From: DASUFH01 sp036274645
GTDB taxonomy: Bacteria; Acidobacteriota; Terriglobia; 20CM-2-55-15
Assembly: GCA_036274645.1 (NCBI GenBank)
Contig: DASUFH010000334.1
Location: forward strand, 1 to 5,328
DNA: 5,328 bases
Direction: 5' to 3'
Shown here: one piece after another, positions 1 through 5,046 of the stretch
How the letters are laid out: the number at the start of each line of letters is the position of its first letter
Position numbering within the stretch: the first letter of the stretch is position 1
Position numbers and translations under genes: made by a program
Notes under the pieces: model-generated
The model's input: only the letters and a program-made list of their open reading frames with translations
Told to the model about the DNA's origin: nothing
Databases searched by the model: none

Positions 1-111
1 ATCTGGCTTGGCCAACAACGCCTCGACGACATCAAGTTGGCCTATCAATTCTTCGTTCCCCAACTTCGTCCACCGCCTGTGCCCGGCGCCTACACTTATG
101 GGTCAGGGTAA
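1..111 (+). CDS. C-terminal fragment of an unidentified protein (5' end outside window)
   Basis: Frame 1 is open from the first base to a TAA at 109-111 and encodes 36 residues (ending in LRPPPVPGAYTYGSG). The composition is protein-like, with a charged/hydrophobic segment (QRLDDIKLAYQFFVPQL) followed by a proline-rich tail, which would suit a real C-terminus. No catalytic motif is visible and I do not recognise the family. It converges on the lytic transglycosylase gene, leaving 25 bp between the two stop codons and no obvious terminator hairpin. The call rests only on the open frame, the plausible composition and the absence of any competing gene, so a chance open frame remains possible. 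Confidence 0.45.
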   Translation: MWLGQQRLDDIKLAYQFFVPQLRPPPVPGAYTYGSG

Positions 112-136
112 GGCAAGGGAAAGGGGGGAAGCAGCA

Positions 137-820
137 TTACGAATTTGATGAGTCGCCGAAATCGAAGACTTCTCGTACGCGGGAGAGATATCGCTCGGAC
201 GATTCCTCCAGGGTCGGCTCACCGGGAATGAACCCGTTGTATCGTTTGACGCCTCCCGCCATCCCGAACCGGCGAACATAGTCCTGAAGAATCCGGGCTC
301 CGAAGTCGACGTTGTCTTCAATCTTGAACAGGTTCACGTTCTCACGTTCCGCCGTCTCACCCCAGGTGGGCAGGTGAATCTGCATGACGCCAACGGCGTC
401 CTTGCCGGAGATCGCAAACGGATTGCCACGGCTTTCGACGATGACGATACTGGCGAGGAGCCGCGGACTCAGTTCGTACTTCTTCGCGCTGGCGACAATC
501 GATTCCGCAAGCCGCTCGCGTTTGTTTTCACCGACCTTGTGATGCTTGAGCAAGGCTTCCACCGCGTGAATCTGCGCGTCTCTGGCCTGAACCGGATCGG
601 GAGCGGGCGGGCCGAGCAAAACACCTTCACTGGGCGGTTCTGGAGGGATCGACTCGCTGGCCTTTGGGAAACTGATGATCAGAGCTGCGCACAGCGCCGC
701 CCCTCCGAGTCCCGATTTGTGAAGCCAGCGCCTGCACAGGAGACCATGGGCCATGTAGCGCCGGGTCCACCCCAACTTCAAAACGCCGCACCGGCGGCAA
801 TGAAACATCCTGCTCTGCAT
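137..820 (-). CDS. Membrane-anchored lytic transglycosylase (SLT domain, family 1-like)
   Basis: The 227-residue product should cleave the MurNAc-GlcNAc bond of peptidoglycan, forming 1,6-anhydro ends, in the periplasm. A cysteine-containing basic N-terminus (C8, C11, C29) leads to one hydrophobic segment (about 38-52), then a Pro-rich linker (58-76) and the SLT fold (about 100-220). The catalytic Glu is E129 in VIVESRGNP; it is followed by GKDAVGVMQIHLPTWG (139-154), the usual GLMQ-type motif, and RYNG at 193-196. The frame is open to an ATG at 898, but I chose the ATG at 820 because AGGAGG lies 4 nt before it. M23 (position 754) would give a more classical signal peptide but has no Shine-Dalgarno sequence. 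The gene lies downstream of the Smr gene on the same strand, about 174 bp away, so it may have its own promoter. The SLT assignment is firm; the exact physiological role is not. Confidence 0.88.
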   Translation of the reverse strand: MQSRMFHCRRCGVLKLGWTRRYMAHGLLCRRWLHKSGLGGAALCAALIISFPKASESIPPEPPSEGVLLGPPAPDPVQARDAQIHAVEALLKHHKVGENKRERLAESIVASAKKYELSPRLLASIVIVESRGNPFAISGKDAVGVMQIHLPTWGETAERENVNLFKIEDNVDFGARILQDYVRRFGMAGGVKRYNGFIPGEPTLEESSERYLSRVREVFDFGDSSNS

Positions 821-824
821 GCGT

Positions 825-830
825 CCTCCT
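825..830 (-). promoter_or_regulatory. Shine-Dalgarno of the lytic transglycosylase gene
   Basis: The minus strand reads AGGAGG, then ACGC, then ATG at 820-818. This perfect core with a 4-nt spacer favours this start over the upstream in-frame ATG at 898 and the downstream one at 754. Choosing it puts the cysteine-rich segment inside the protein. Confidence 0.7.
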
Positions 831-911
831 ATCCGCACCCAGCATCGGTGATGTGCGTCCGCGGTTGAATGGCCGGAATGTCCGAAAGGATGGTCCAAAG
901 GCGCCGCAAAA

Positions 912-931
912 GGGTGGGTGGGGCGCCAGGG
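912..931 (+). other. Canonical G-quadruplex-forming motif in the Smr-transglycosylase spacer
   Basis: The plus strand carries four G-runs, GGG-T-GGG-T-GGGG-CGCCA-GGG, which fits the G3+N1-7 pattern with two single-base loops. It lies in the roughly 174-bp non-coding stretch (821-994) between two minus-strand genes, so the G-runs are on the template strand and the transcript would be C-rich here. Two GGCGCC hexamers (900-905 and 922-927) flank or overlap it and could alternatively pair as a hairpin. I see no convincing -35/-10 pair, terminator or small ORF elsewhere in this spacer. The pattern is seen directly; any regulatory role is inference. Confidence 0.5.
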
Positions 932-994
932 ATTTCCCGTAAGTGTTTAAGGAATAAGCCGAGGGGGACCTGGCGGGAGCCTTGGCGTCCCGTA

Positions 995-1255
995 TCAACC
1001 CTCATCCTTACCGACCAGCAGAACGCTCGTTGATCCCCGGTCGGACGCGTCCTTGAACTGGTCCACGGCCGGATGGCGTTTCAGGATCGAGTGGACGATG
1101 GCGCGCTGGACCCCCACGCCCCGGCCATGGATGATCCGGACTTCCCGCAGGCCCTTTTCCTGAGCCTGGAGAAGGTACTCCTCGACGACAATCGGGATCT
1201 CGCGGGGCAGAAAGCTATGCAGGTCAATGGAGTCCTCGATCGGAACGCGGCGCAT
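995..1255 (-). CDS. Small stand-alone Smr-domain protein
   Basis: This 86-residue protein is essentially one Smr (small MutS-related) domain. The DLHSF motif (residues 11-15) corresponds to the conserved DLHG/DLHx signature. The helix VVEEYLLQAQEKG follows (23-35), then the core IIHGRGVGVQRAIVHSILKRHP (41-62), with HGRG at 43-46. Smr domains of MutS2 and related proteins bind or nick nucleic acids; what a stand-alone copy does here cannot be read from sequence. The start is well fixed: an in-frame TAG lies two codons before the ATG, and no Shine-Dalgarno sequence precedes it. The gene is divergent from miaB, with 22 bp between the start codons. It may be cotranscribed with the downstream lytic transglycosylase, though the gap is long. 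The C-terminus (DRGSTSVLLVGKDEG) is the expected last strand, so the protein looks intact. Confidence 0.9.
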   Translation of the reverse strand: MRRVPIEDSIDLHSFLPREIPIVVEEYLLQAQEKGLREVRIIHGRGVGVQRAIVHSILKRHPAVDQFKDASDRGSTSVLLVGKDEG

Positions 1256-1260
1256 ACCCT

Positions 1261-1268
1261 AGTATAAT
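1261..1268. promoter_or_regulatory. Candidate shared bidirectional -10 element between smr and miaB
   Basis: The 22-bp gap between the divergent start codons contains AGTATAAT. Read on plus it gives a perfect TATAAT (1263-1268); read on minus it gives TATACT (1266-1261). Standard -10 to +1 spacing puts the plus start site near 1275 (ATG at 1278) and the minus site near 1254 (ATG at 1255), so both mRNAs would be leaderless or nearly so. Neither gene has a Shine-Dalgarno sequence, and in-frame stops just upstream exclude earlier starts for both. The -35 regions are weak (plus strand TCGGAA at 1240-1245; nothing clear on minus) and would lie inside the opposite gene. The geometry is seen; promoter activity is inferred. 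Confidence 0.5.
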
Positions 1269-1277
1269 GACCCGGTT

Positions 1278-2540
1278 ATGAAGTACTACGTTCGGACCTA
1301 CGGCTGCCAGATGAATGTGGCGGACTCGAATGAAATGGGCCGCCACCTGGAGGCTCGCGGACTTGCGTCGACGGAGGATCCGGACGAAGCCACGGTGATG
1401 GTGGTCAACACGTGTACCGTGCGGCAGCACGCGGAGGATCGAGCACTCTCGGAGATTGGGCGGCTGAAGCGGTGGAAAGCGGCCCGGCCAGGCCGAAAGG
1501 TCATCATCACAGGCTGCGCCGCCGAGCGCACCCGGGAAGATATCGAAGGGCGGTTTCCCCATATCGATCTTGTGGCAGGAGCCAAATCCATCGAAGACTT
1601 CGGTGTTCTGGTGGACGGGTTGTTTGCGCGTCTGCCAACCGATGACTCCCTCGAATACGCCGCGCCCGCCGGTGACCGGGTGTCCGCCTTTGTGACGACG
1701 ATGCGCGGCTGTAACTATTCGTGCACCTATTGCATCGTGCCTTACGTTCGGGGCCGGGAGATCTATCATCCGATGGAGCGTATTCTCGGCGAAGTTCGCG
1801 ACCGGGTGGCGGAGGGCGCGCGGGAGATTACTCTGCTCGGCCAGACCGTGAATTCCTATCATCTCGACGGTTCCCGCGGCCGCGACACGGATTTTGCGGA
1901 TCTGCTGGAAGCCGTCGGCGCCGTGGATGGGGTCGAGCGGGTGCGTTTTATCAGCCCGCATCCGTACTACATGACGCCGCGCGTCATAGAGACCATGGCG
2001 GCATGCCCGGAAGTGTGCGAGTCGTTGCATCTGCCCGTTCAGTCCGGCTCCGATCCCATCCTCCGGAAGATGCTGCGGAACTACACGCGAGACCAGTATC
2101 TCAATCTGATCGCCGATCTGCGCCGCGCCATGCCCGGCATGACCATCGGGACGGATATCATTGTCGGATTCCCCGGAGAAACCGAACACGATTTTCGCGC
2201 GACTCTTTCACTCATTGAGGAAGCGCGGTTCGACTGGGGGTTCATCTTCAAATATTCGGCGCGGTCCGGAACGCCCGCCGCCCTCTGGGGATCGCATCCG
2301 CGGGAACTGATCGAGGAACGCCACCAGGAATGCCTGGCCCTCATGGATCGCCTGTCCGCCGAAAAACGCCGCGCGCTGCCCGGCCGGGTGGAACACGTTC
2401 TCATCGAAGATGAGGAATGCGGCCGGACACGCGCCAATTACAAAGTCCGCGTGGCCGGGCCGGTTCAGGCCGGTGAGACGATTAAAGTGCGCATCACGGA
2501 CGCCACTCACGCCACACTTGAGGGCACGCCGGTAAACTGA
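1278..2540 (+). CDS. miaB: tRNA-2-methylthio-N6-dimethylallyladenosine synthase MiaB
   Basis: This 420-residue radical-SAM methylthiotransferase converts i6A37 to ms2i6A37 in tRNAs reading UNN codons. The N-terminal UPF0004 domain holds the auxiliary-cluster cysteines C10 (YGCQMN), C46 (NTCTVR) and C80 (TGCAAE). The radical-SAM CxxxCxxC is C145, C149, C152 (MRGCNYSCTYCIVPYVRGRE). Further MiaB hallmarks are SPHPYYM (226-232), HLPVQSGSDPILRKM (251-265), TDIIVGFPGET (292-302) and a C-terminal TRAM domain (about 364-417), including TRANYKVRV. These favour MiaB over RimO or MtaB. It is slightly shorter than many homologues (about 440-470) but all domains are complete. The ATG is the only possible upstream start, because an in-frame TAG sits at 1260-1262. 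There is no Shine-Dalgarno sequence, and TATAAT ends 9 nt before the start, suggesting leaderless translation. A rhodanese-family gene follows after 26 bp. Confidence 0.95.
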   Translation: MKYYVRTYGCQMNVADSNEMGRHLEARGLASTEDPDEATVMVVNTCTVRQHAEDRALSEIGRLKRWKAARPGRKVIITGCAAERTREDIEGRFPHIDLVAGAKSIEDFGVLVDGLFARLPTDDSLEYAAPAGDRVSAFVTTMRGCNYSCTYCIVPYVRGREIYHPMERILGEVRDRVAEGAREITLLGQTVNSYHLDGSRGRDTDFADLLEAVGAVDGVERVRFISPHPYYMTPRVIETMAACPEVCESLHLPVQSGSDPILRKMLRNYTRDQYLNLIADLRRAMPGMTIGTDIIVGFPGETEHDFRATLSLIEEARFDWGFIFKYSARSGTPAALWGSHPRELIEERHQECLALMDRLSAEKRRALPGRVEHVLIEDEECGRTRANYKVRVAGPVQAGETIKVRITDATHATLEGTPVN

Positions 2541-2555
2541 GCAAGCCGAGTCGCT

Positions 2556-2562
2556 AAGGGAG
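2556..2562 (+). promoter_or_regulatory. Shine-Dalgarno of the rhodanese fusion gene
   Basis: AAGGGAG ends 4 nt before the ATG at 2567 and fixes that start. It lies in the 26-bp gap after the miaB stop, which has no terminator, consistent with a two-gene operon. Its clear presence contrasts with the missing Shine-Dalgarno sequence at miaB. Confidence 0.6.
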
Positions 2563-2566
2563 ATTT

Positions 2567-3262
2567 ATGTCCACACTACTGTCTCGCATCTTTGGCCGTA
2601 AGAAGAGTGAACCCGCTCCCGCTGAAAAATCGGGTCTGGACGTCAGCGCATTGAAGCCCCTGATGTCGCCGAAGGAATTTGCGGAAGTTCATGCGCGGCA
2701 TACGCCGCCGGAAACTCCTGGTGAGAGTCCCGCCAAACCCGACGAACTGTCGGGCGCATGGCGGATGAGCCAGGTGCTGGAGGCGTTTCCGTCGGCGCAG
2801 CGCGCGCTGTTTCAGAAGTACCACATCGGAGGCTGCAGCAGCTGTGGCTATGAGCCTTCCGACACGCTGGCCTCGGTCGCGCGCAGTCACGGTGTGGAAC
2901 CCGAAGAGATTGTCCGGTTCATCAAGGAGAGCGCCGGCTCGGAAAAGGAAATCGAAATCACACCCGCCGAGACCGTGGAGCTATTGAGCCGCGGGGCGAT
3001 CCGTCTGGTGGACGTTCGAACGCCGCATGAATACGCGATTGCCCGGATTGAGGGCAGCGATCTGATCGATCAGTCGTTGCTTCAGGAAATCACTCACAGC
3101 TGGCCGAAAGACACGCCGATCGTCACGGTTTGCCATCACGGTGTCCGCAGCCTCGATGCGGCGGCATACCTGCGCGGTCACGGAATGAAGAATGTGCGCA
3201 GCATGCGCGGCGGGATTGACGCGTGGTCCCTGCTTGTGGATTCGAATATTCCGCGATATTGA
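2567..3262 (+). CDS. DUF1858/ScdA_N-like CxxC domain fused to a C-terminal rhodanese domain
   Basis: The 231-residue protein has three parts. Residues 1-64 are charged and Pro-rich, probably a flexible extension with no signal peptide. Residues about 66-120 form a small helical domain, MSQVLEAFPSAQRALFQKYH, followed by GGCSSCG with C90 and C93 (CxxC) and DTLASVARSHGVEPEEIV. This resembles the DUF1858 'redox disulfide' and ScdA N-terminal families. Residues about 129-231 are a rhodanese domain, with LVDVRTPHEY (147-156), the active-site loop CHHGVRS (C189-S195) and the terminal GGIDAWSLLVDSNIPRY. Rhodaneses carry persulfide sulfur on the active-site Cys, so the protein is probably a cytoplasmic sulfur carrier or transferase with a redox or metal-binding cysteine pair. 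Its place behind miaB suggests a link to sulfur insertion or Fe-S cluster upkeep, which is inference. The rhodanese call is firm; the middle-domain name is less certain. Confidence 0.88.
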   Translation: MSTLLSRIFGRKKSEPAPAEKSGLDVSALKPLMSPKEFAEVHARHTPPETPGESPAKPDELSGAWRMSQVLEAFPSAQRALFQKYHIGGCSSCGYEPSDTLASVARSHGVEPEEIVRFIKESAGSEKEIEITPAETVELLSRGAIRLVDVRTPHEYAIARIEGSDLIDQSLLQEITHSWPKDTPIVTVCHHGVRSLDAAAYLRGHGMKNVRSMRGGIDAWSLLVDSNIPRY

Positions 3263-3295
3263 GGCTGCCCTGCGGAGTTTAAGGTCCTGGGTTCG

Positions 3296-3343
3296 CCGCC
3301 TGCTGGTAGGAACGGTCTAGGACCGCCCCTACACGCCAGGCGG
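3296..3343. repeat. Palindromic repeat copy 1, long hairpin between convergent genes
   Basis: The core is GTAGGAACGGTC (3306-3317), a TAG loop and GACCGCCCCTAC (3321-3332), pairing except for two positions. After small internal bulges an outer stem CCGCCTG (3296-3302) pairs with CAGGCGG (3337-3343). It lies in the 105-bp gap between the convergent rhodanese and DinB-fold genes and so could terminate transcription in both directions, although no T-tract follows on either strand. Its first 23 core bases match 4870-4892 at 20 of 23 positions, so it is a dispersed element rather than only a local terminator. Confidence 0.7.
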
Positions 3344-3367
3344 GGACCAAAATTCGATGAGTTGCGG

Positions 3368-3874
3368 CTACGCGGTCTGAGCCGGCGCGTCCACTCCGCC
3401 CCACAGGTTCATCGTGCCCAGTTCTTCGCGTCCGCAGGACTTCAGATACAGGAACAACTGTGTCCGGTACGCGGCGCAACCGGCCAGCGCCAGGTTGACG
3501 ATGAACTTTCCGACCGTGGTTTTCTGTCCGAACATTTCAATCTCGCGCCGGAAATCCGCGTCGGTCAGATCGCCCAGCTCCTTCGCGTACGTGTCGCTGT
3601 GCGTCGCGATCACCGCCAGCGTCTGATCGAAGTCGCGCGCCTCAGCGGCCTTCGACGCCGCTCCCCAGCCTTCCATGTCGAAAGCCCCCGCTTTGGCGCT
3701 CTTGACCAGGCCGGGTCCCATGATGCTGAGGTACCGCAGCAATTCCAGGGTGCTGCGCTGTTTGGCGGTTGGACGGTAATCCAGCCTGGAGCGATCGATC
3801 TTGCCTGCCAGGTGCAGAAGAATGCGAACTTCGTTTTGCAGCGAACCGATCAGTTCTTCCTTTGTGAGAACCAT
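3368..3874 (-). CDS. DinB/YfiT-fold protein lacking the usual metal-binding histidines
   Basis: The 168-residue protein is all-helical, with the layout of the DinB/DUF1569 four-helix-bundle superfamily: ELIGSLQNEVRILLHLAGKI (7-26), LDYRPTAKQRSTLELLRYLS (31-50), a middle helix around THSDTYAKELGDLTDADF, and a last helix GKFIVNLALAGCAAYRTQLFLYLKSCG (122-148). Classical members bind metal through a His in the second helix and an HxxHH-like group in the last. Here those places appear to be Y48 and G132/A135/Y136, so it is probably not a metal enzyme. The tail TMNLWGGVD (154-162) looks distinctive and I infer a subfamily of unknown function. The start is set by AAAGGAG 7 nt before the ATG. It lies 34 bp downstream of RNase Z on the same strand, so cotranscription is likely. 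No function should be assigned beyond the fold. Confidence 0.75.
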   Translation of the reverse strand: MVLTKEELIGSLQNEVRILLHLAGKIDRSRLDYRPTAKQRSTLELLRYLSIMGPGLVKSAKAGAFDMEGWGAASKAAEARDFDQTLAVIATHSDTYAKELGDLTDADFRREIEMFGQKTTVGKFIVNLALAGCAAYRTQLFLYLKSCGREELGTMNLWGGVDAPAQTA

Positions 3875-3881
3875 GACTTGA

Positions 3882-3888
3882 CTCCTTT
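3882..3888 (-). promoter_or_regulatory. Shine-Dalgarno of the DinB-fold gene
   Basis: The minus strand reads AAAGGAG followed by a 7-nt spacer to the ATG at 3874-3872. It lies in the 34-bp gap after the rnz stop. That gap is AT-rich and has no hairpin, supporting read-through from rnz. Confidence 0.65.
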
Positions 3889-3908
3889 GGGTTAGAAAAA
3901 CGAAAAAT

Positions 3909-4823
3909 TCAGATTTCGACTTCCAGTAAATCCTTTGCGAGCGTTATCGACTCGAACACGTCTCGCGCTTCATTGGCCATGCGTGACAGCTGGCGTGGAT
4001 CGTAGCGGGAACTGAAGTGCGTGGCAATCAGTGTCCCGACATGCGCTTCGCGCGCCACGCGCGCAGCGTCTTCCATCGTGGAATGTTTGCGTTCGCGCGC
4101 CATCTCGACACCATCGGAACCGAACGTGGTTTCGTGGATCAGCGCGGTGCAGCCTTCCGCCAGGGCAATCGACCGTTCGGAGAACTGCGTATCGAGACAG
4201 TAGGTCACCGATTTGCCGGGGCGCGGCGGTCCCAGAACCATCGACGGTTCGATCACGCGTCCGTCGCTCAGCGTGATCGTTTCGCCGTCCTGCAGTTTGC
4301 CGTACAGCGGACCGCGGGGAATGCCCAGTTCCTGCGCGCGCTCGAGGTTGAAAACGCCCGGCTTGATCCGCTCCTGAAATCGCCATCCGAGGCAGAAGAT
4401 CGAATGTTCCAGGGGAAGCGCGTCAACGTAGTATTCATCTTCGTCCAGCACGCGACCGCGAAATCCGCGTGGAAACTCCTGAACGCGGACTGGAAACTTG
4501 AACTGCAGATCCGGAGTCCGGAAGGCCGCATTGAGGAAGTTGCGCAGGCCTTCGGGACCGAAGACGTTCAGGGGGCCTTCATGTCCGTCCAGGTGCATCG
4601 TGCTGAGGAGTCCTGCAATGCCGTAAAGGTGATCACCATGGAGATGGCCGATGAAAATGCTGTGGATACGGCTTCGTTTCACGCCGGCGCGCATGAGCTG
4701 AACCTGCGTGCCTTCCCCGCAATCGAACAGAAAGACGTCGCCTTCGCGAATCAACGCCGTTGAAGAAAGACTCCGGGTCAGAGTGGGCACGGCCGAACTG
4801 GTTCCTAGTAATACGATGCGCAT
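3909..4823 (-). CDS. rnz: Ribonuclease Z (tRNA 3'-processing endonuclease)
   Basis: This 304-residue metallo-beta-lactamase-fold enzyme is expected to cut tRNA precursors after the discriminator base, as a cytoplasmic zinc-dependent dimer. It opens with MRIVLLGTSSAVPT, the standard RNase Z start, and FDCGEGTQVQLMRAGV (33-48). The metal motif is HLHGDH (H60, H62, D64, H65), with further ligands H140 (LPLEHS), D211 (YCLDTQ) and H269 (IATHFSSRY). The flexible-arm region that grips tRNA corresponds to about 150-180 (ERIKPG...GIPRGPLYGKLQ). HETTF (230-234) and KHSTMEDAARVA (246-257) are conserved. Length is typical of the short bacterial form (about 300-310). No clear Shine-Dalgarno sequence precedes the ATG, but the family's conserved N-terminus fixes it. 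The gene lies downstream of proline dehydrogenase, separated by a repeat-rich 223-bp spacer, and upstream of the DinB-fold gene. Confidence 0.95.
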   Translation of the reverse strand: MRIVLLGTSSAVPTLTRSLSSTALIREGDVFLFDCGEGTQVQLMRAGVKRSRIHSIFIGHLHGDHLYGIAGLLSTMHLDGHEGPLNVFGPEGLRNFLNAAFRTPDLQFKFPVRVQEFPRGFRGRVLDEDEYYVDALPLEHSIFCLGWRFQERIKPGVFNLERAQELGIPRGPLYGKLQDGETITLSDGRVIEPSMVLGPPRPGKSVTYCLDTQFSERSIALAEGCTALIHETTFGSDGVEMARERKHSTMEDAARVAREAHVGTLIATHFSSRYDPRQLSRMANEARDVFESITLAKDLLEVEI

Positions 4824-4869
4824 GGCGGTGTGGACAAAACATTGAGCTTAGCATCAAACGGGGATGAAT

Positions 4870-4892
4870 GTAGGGGCGGTCTATGACCGCCC
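4870..4892. repeat. Palindromic repeat copy 2, upstream of rnz
   Basis: GGGCGGTC (4874-4881), a TAT loop and GACCGCCC (4885-4892) form a perfect 8-bp stem. The left arm continues as GTAG and the right side diverges. It matches the copy at 3306-3328 at 20 of 23 positions in the same orientation. It sits 47 bp upstream of the rnz start, in its 5' leader or promoter region. No transposase is present, so it is a non-autonomous dispersed palindrome of unknown family. Confidence 0.7.
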
Positions 4893-4929
4893 ACGATCCG
4901 GAAACCGCCGCTTTAGTGAATTCGGTATT

Positions 4930-5039
4930 GGCTGAAAAGGGGGACAGGACAGACCCCCAATAATTCGCGAGGATCAGTCTTGGAAATTTGTGAGACATGT
5001 CTCACGCGAATTATTAGGGGGCTGTCCCCCTTTTCAGCC
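4930..5039. mobile_element. REPIN-like 110-bp inverted-repeat element (REP doublet)
   Basis: The left end GGCTGAAAAGGGGGACAG (4930-4947) is the exact reverse complement of 5022-5039. Inside it, AATAATTCGCG (4959-4969) pairs exactly with 5005-5015. Between these pairs, each arm has its own G-run/C-run mini-hairpin: GGGGG(CTGT)CCCCC at 5017-5030 on the right and a looser GGGGG...CCCCC at 4940-4958 on the left. The roughly 35-bp middle carries a perfect 16-bp palindrome. Two inverted copies of a hairpin-forming unit are the hallmark of REPINs, which are mobilised in trans by REP-associated tyrosine (IS200-like) transposases. No transposase lies in the window. The element fills most of the proline dehydrogenase-rnz spacer and could also act as a terminator or RNA stabiliser for the upstream gene. 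Confidence 0.7.
4990..5005. repeat. Perfect 16-bp palindrome in the centre of the REPIN-like element
   Basis: GTGAGACATGTCTCAC equals its own reverse complement. It is off-centre in the element and overlaps by one base the inner right arm that starts at 5005. It could be a transposase recognition or hairpin feature, or a dimeric protein-binding site. The symmetry is seen; the role is unknown. Confidence 0.6.
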
Positions 5040-5046
5040 GGGGCTT

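Noticed and set aside
112..136. Purine-rich stretch between convergent stop codons, considered as a terminator
   Set aside because: No inverted repeat can be formed there, so a G/A-rich run alone is not evidence.
374..868. A 164-codon plus-strand frame opposite the transglycosylase
   Set aside because: It overlaps a well-supported SLT gene and has low-complexity, motif-free content.
821..898. The 26-residue N-terminal extension of the transglycosylase (ATG at 898)
   Set aside because: There is no Shine-Dalgarno sequence at 898, while a perfect AGGAGG precedes the ATG at 820. The extension (HPFGHSGHSTADAHH) looks like translated spacer.
876..899. Imperfect 12-bp tandem repeat (CCTTTGGACCAT then CCTTTCGGACAT on the minus strand)
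   Set aside because: Only 9 of 12 positions match and there are just two units, so it is not distinguishable from chance.
1224..2189. A 321-codon open frame on the minus strand opposite miaB
   Set aside because: It is a shadow of miaB in GC-rich DNA. Its translation is His/Arg-rich with no motif, whereas the plus strand encodes a complete MiaB.
4017..4763. A 248-codon open frame on the plus strand opposite rnz
   Set aside because: It is antisense to an intact RNase Z with all metal ligands, and its product has no recognisable domain.
4824..4869. Promoter for rnz (TTGATG as -35, TAAGCT as -10)
   Set aside because: The TTGATG lacks a -10 at proper spacing and TAAGCT matches the consensus at only three positions, so it is too weak to annotate.
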